Source of the DNA: G032773895 sp965248935
GTDB taxonomy: Bacteria; Pseudomonadota; Gammaproteobacteria; Pseudomonadales; Cellvibrionaceae
NCBI GenBank assembly: GCA_965248935.1
Contig: OZ252214.1
Coordinates: forward strand, 868,001-932,000
Length of the DNA: 64,000 nucleotides
Direction of reading: 5' to 3'
A program made the position numbers and the translations under genes. Below the pieces are notes generated by a model. The model did not search any database and was not told where the DNA came from. It saw only the letters and a program-made list of their open reading frames with translations. Positions within the stretch are counted from its first letter, which is position 1. The number at the start of each line of letters is the position of its first letter. Positions 63,152 to 64,000 of the stretch are shown one piece after another.

Positions 63152-63237
63152 GACTTGCAAGTCGGGGTTCACAAATTGCCAGGAGCAATTTGATCCGCCG
63201 AAGGCGCCCGTAGGGCAAAAGCCATGGATGGCTTTTG
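63152..63237 (+). repeat. array of consecutive hairpins (intergenic repeat element)
   Basis: Five palindromes in 86 nt: GACTTGCAAGTC (63152-63163); CAAATTGC/GCAATTTG (63172-63179/63185-63192); CGCC/GGCG (63196-63206); GCCC/GGGC (63206-63216); CAAAAGCCAT/ATGGCTTTTG (63216-63225/63228-63237). The layout resembles mobile multi-hairpin repeats of gammaproteobacteria. It abuts the coding remnant at 63238. Confidence 0.75.
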
Positions 63238-63357
63238 GATAATTCTAGTTATTTAAAGGCCAATGGCGGTAAAGAATGGAAGTATTTGCTTATTCCTCAC
63301 GACGAAGTCAAAGAGGCCAATACGCTATCGAGTTACATACAAAAATTTGGCCAGTAG
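63238..63357 (+). pseudogene. 3' remnant, possible type III restriction subunit
   Basis: Directly after the hairpin element the frame DNSSYLKANGGKEWKYLLIP, then HDEVKEANTLSSYIQKFGQ, runs to TAG 63355-63357. The GKEWKYLLIPHDE string is like the extreme C-terminus of type III restriction (Res/DEAD helicase) subunits. No upstream part exists, so the gene was cut, apparently at the hairpin element. Identification rests on this short string. Confidence 0.5.
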
Positions 63358-63400
63358 TGATTAATTAAGTAGCAACGCTCACGTTAAAACAGGATATAAA

Positions 63401-64000
63401 ATGATAACCTACGACCAGCTCATGCTGCCATTGATGAAGGCCCTAGTAAATTTGGGTGGTTCTGGCAGCATCGATGAAATGTACGAAGAAGTTGTCGAGC
63501 TAGAAAAGTTTGACGAAGATACGCTGGCCGTTTTACACAATCCAGATAAAAGCAGCCAGACAAAAATCGGCTATCGCTTGGCCTGGGCGCGCACTTATCT
63601 TAAAAAAGCAGGATACTTGGAAAACTCTTCTCGTGGTGTTTGGACGCTAACAGATAAGGCGAAGCAGTCAGAAGAGATTGATAGCCGAGAAATAGTCAGC
63701 CACGTGCGCTCTTTAGATAAAAAGACAAGCAAAGTATCAGAGGACCCAACTGACCCAGCTTCGGCCATTGATGACTCACCTGAAGAGGCACTTGCATGGC
63801 GAGAGCGCCTTCACCATATCTTGATAGAAGAAATGAGCCCAGATGCATTTGAACGACTTACTCAACGTATGTTACGTGAGTCAGGTTTTGTGCATGTTGA
63901 GGTTACCGGCCGAACCGGTGATGGCGGGATTGATGGTAAAGGCATTGCTCGGATTAACGGCTTAATGAGTTTTCATATTTGCTTTCAATGTAAAAAATAC
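63401..64000 (+). CDS. mrr: Mrr-type restriction endonuclease (3' end outside window)
   Basis: 200 codons from ATG 63401 (AGGATA 4 nt upstream) to the window edge. The N-terminal Mrr winged-helix domain (MITYDQLMLPLMKALVNLGG, SSQTKIGYRLAWARTYLKKAGYLE, RGVWTLTDKA) is followed by an acidic linker. The PD-(D/E)xK catalytic domain opens with MSPDAFERLTQRMLRESGF and has the metal Asp in TGRTGDGGIDGKG and the QCK motif in CFQCKKY, where the window ends. Mrr proteins cut methylated or otherwise foreign DNA (type IV restriction). Its closeness to a C5 methyltransferase is notable because some Mrr enzymes recognise methylcytosine. Confidence 0.92.
   Translation, partial: MITYDQLMLPLMKALVNLGGSGSIDEMYEEVVELEKFDEDTLAVLHNPDKSSQTKIGYRLAWARTYLKKAGYLENSSRGVWTLTDKAKQSEEIDSREIVSHVRSLDKKTSKVSEDPTDPASAIDDSPEEALAWRERLHHILIEEMSPDAFERLTQRMLRESGFVHVEVTGRTGDGGIDGKGIARINGLMSFHICFQCKKY

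Noticed and set aside
1..64000. CRISPR array
   Set aside because: No regularly spaced repeats with unique spacers were found; the tandem repeats present are coding (polyserine, Cys repeats) or short microsatellites.

Overview
The window comes from a marine, polysaccharide-degrading gammaproteobacterium, most likely of the Cellvibrionaceae/Teredinibacter/Saccharophagus type. This is inferred from the polyserine-linked modular GH19 chitinase and GH5 endoglucanases, the chitin/cellulose-binding modules, and a core gene order that matches Pseudomonas aeruginosa around clpB-rluD-bamD-pilSR-ispH-ileS-murJ. No rRNA is present to place it further.

Left part (1-27.4 kb): conserved core. It holds clpB (cut by the window edge, with a sigma32-like promoter), an FHA-EAL signalling protein, pgeF, rluD, bamD, nadE, the PilS/PilR two-component pair and a fimT-like pseudopilin. 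A minor-pilin operon follows on the minus strand (fimU-pilV-pilW-pilX-pilY1-pilE), then ispH-fkpB-lspA-ileS-ribF-murJ. Relative to the P. aeruginosa order as I recall it, the fimU-to-pilE block is inverted.

Middle (27.5-44.4 kb): accessory. It contains a DUF885 metallopeptidase-like protein, an OmpA-like protein and an unrecognised protein. Next is a polymorphic-toxin locus, with an intact amidase-like effector overlapping a lipoprotein that is probably its immunity protein, followed by several decayed cassettes. Then come a two-gene 2-hydroxyacyl-CoA dehydratase/activase-like unit, an unrecognised 280-residue protein, a decayed gene missing from ordinary ORF calling, and a secreted protein of eight Cys-rich repeats.

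Right-middle (44.4-55.7 kb): extracellular polysaccharide degradation and envelope. It holds a GH19 chitinase, a JmjC/cupin_8 protein, a serine beta-lactamase-like lipoprotein, a tandem GH5 pair (one secreted with a binding module, one a lipoprotein without), a DUF2845 protein, and an overlapping pair of an FHA membrane protein and a trypsin-like protease.

Right end (56.4-64 kb): ssrA (tmRNA, tag ANDDSYALAA) followed by a defence island. The island has a compact four-gene operon: a C5-cytosine methyltransferase, an HD-domain protein, an ORC/CDC6-like AAA+ ATPase and an unrecognised alpha/beta protein. No separate restriction nuclease is visible in it, and it is the best candidate here for an undescribed system. 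It is flanked by an IS66 transposase remnant, a multi-hairpin repeat fused to what looks like the last codons of a type III restriction subunit, and an Mrr-type nuclease that runs off the right edge.
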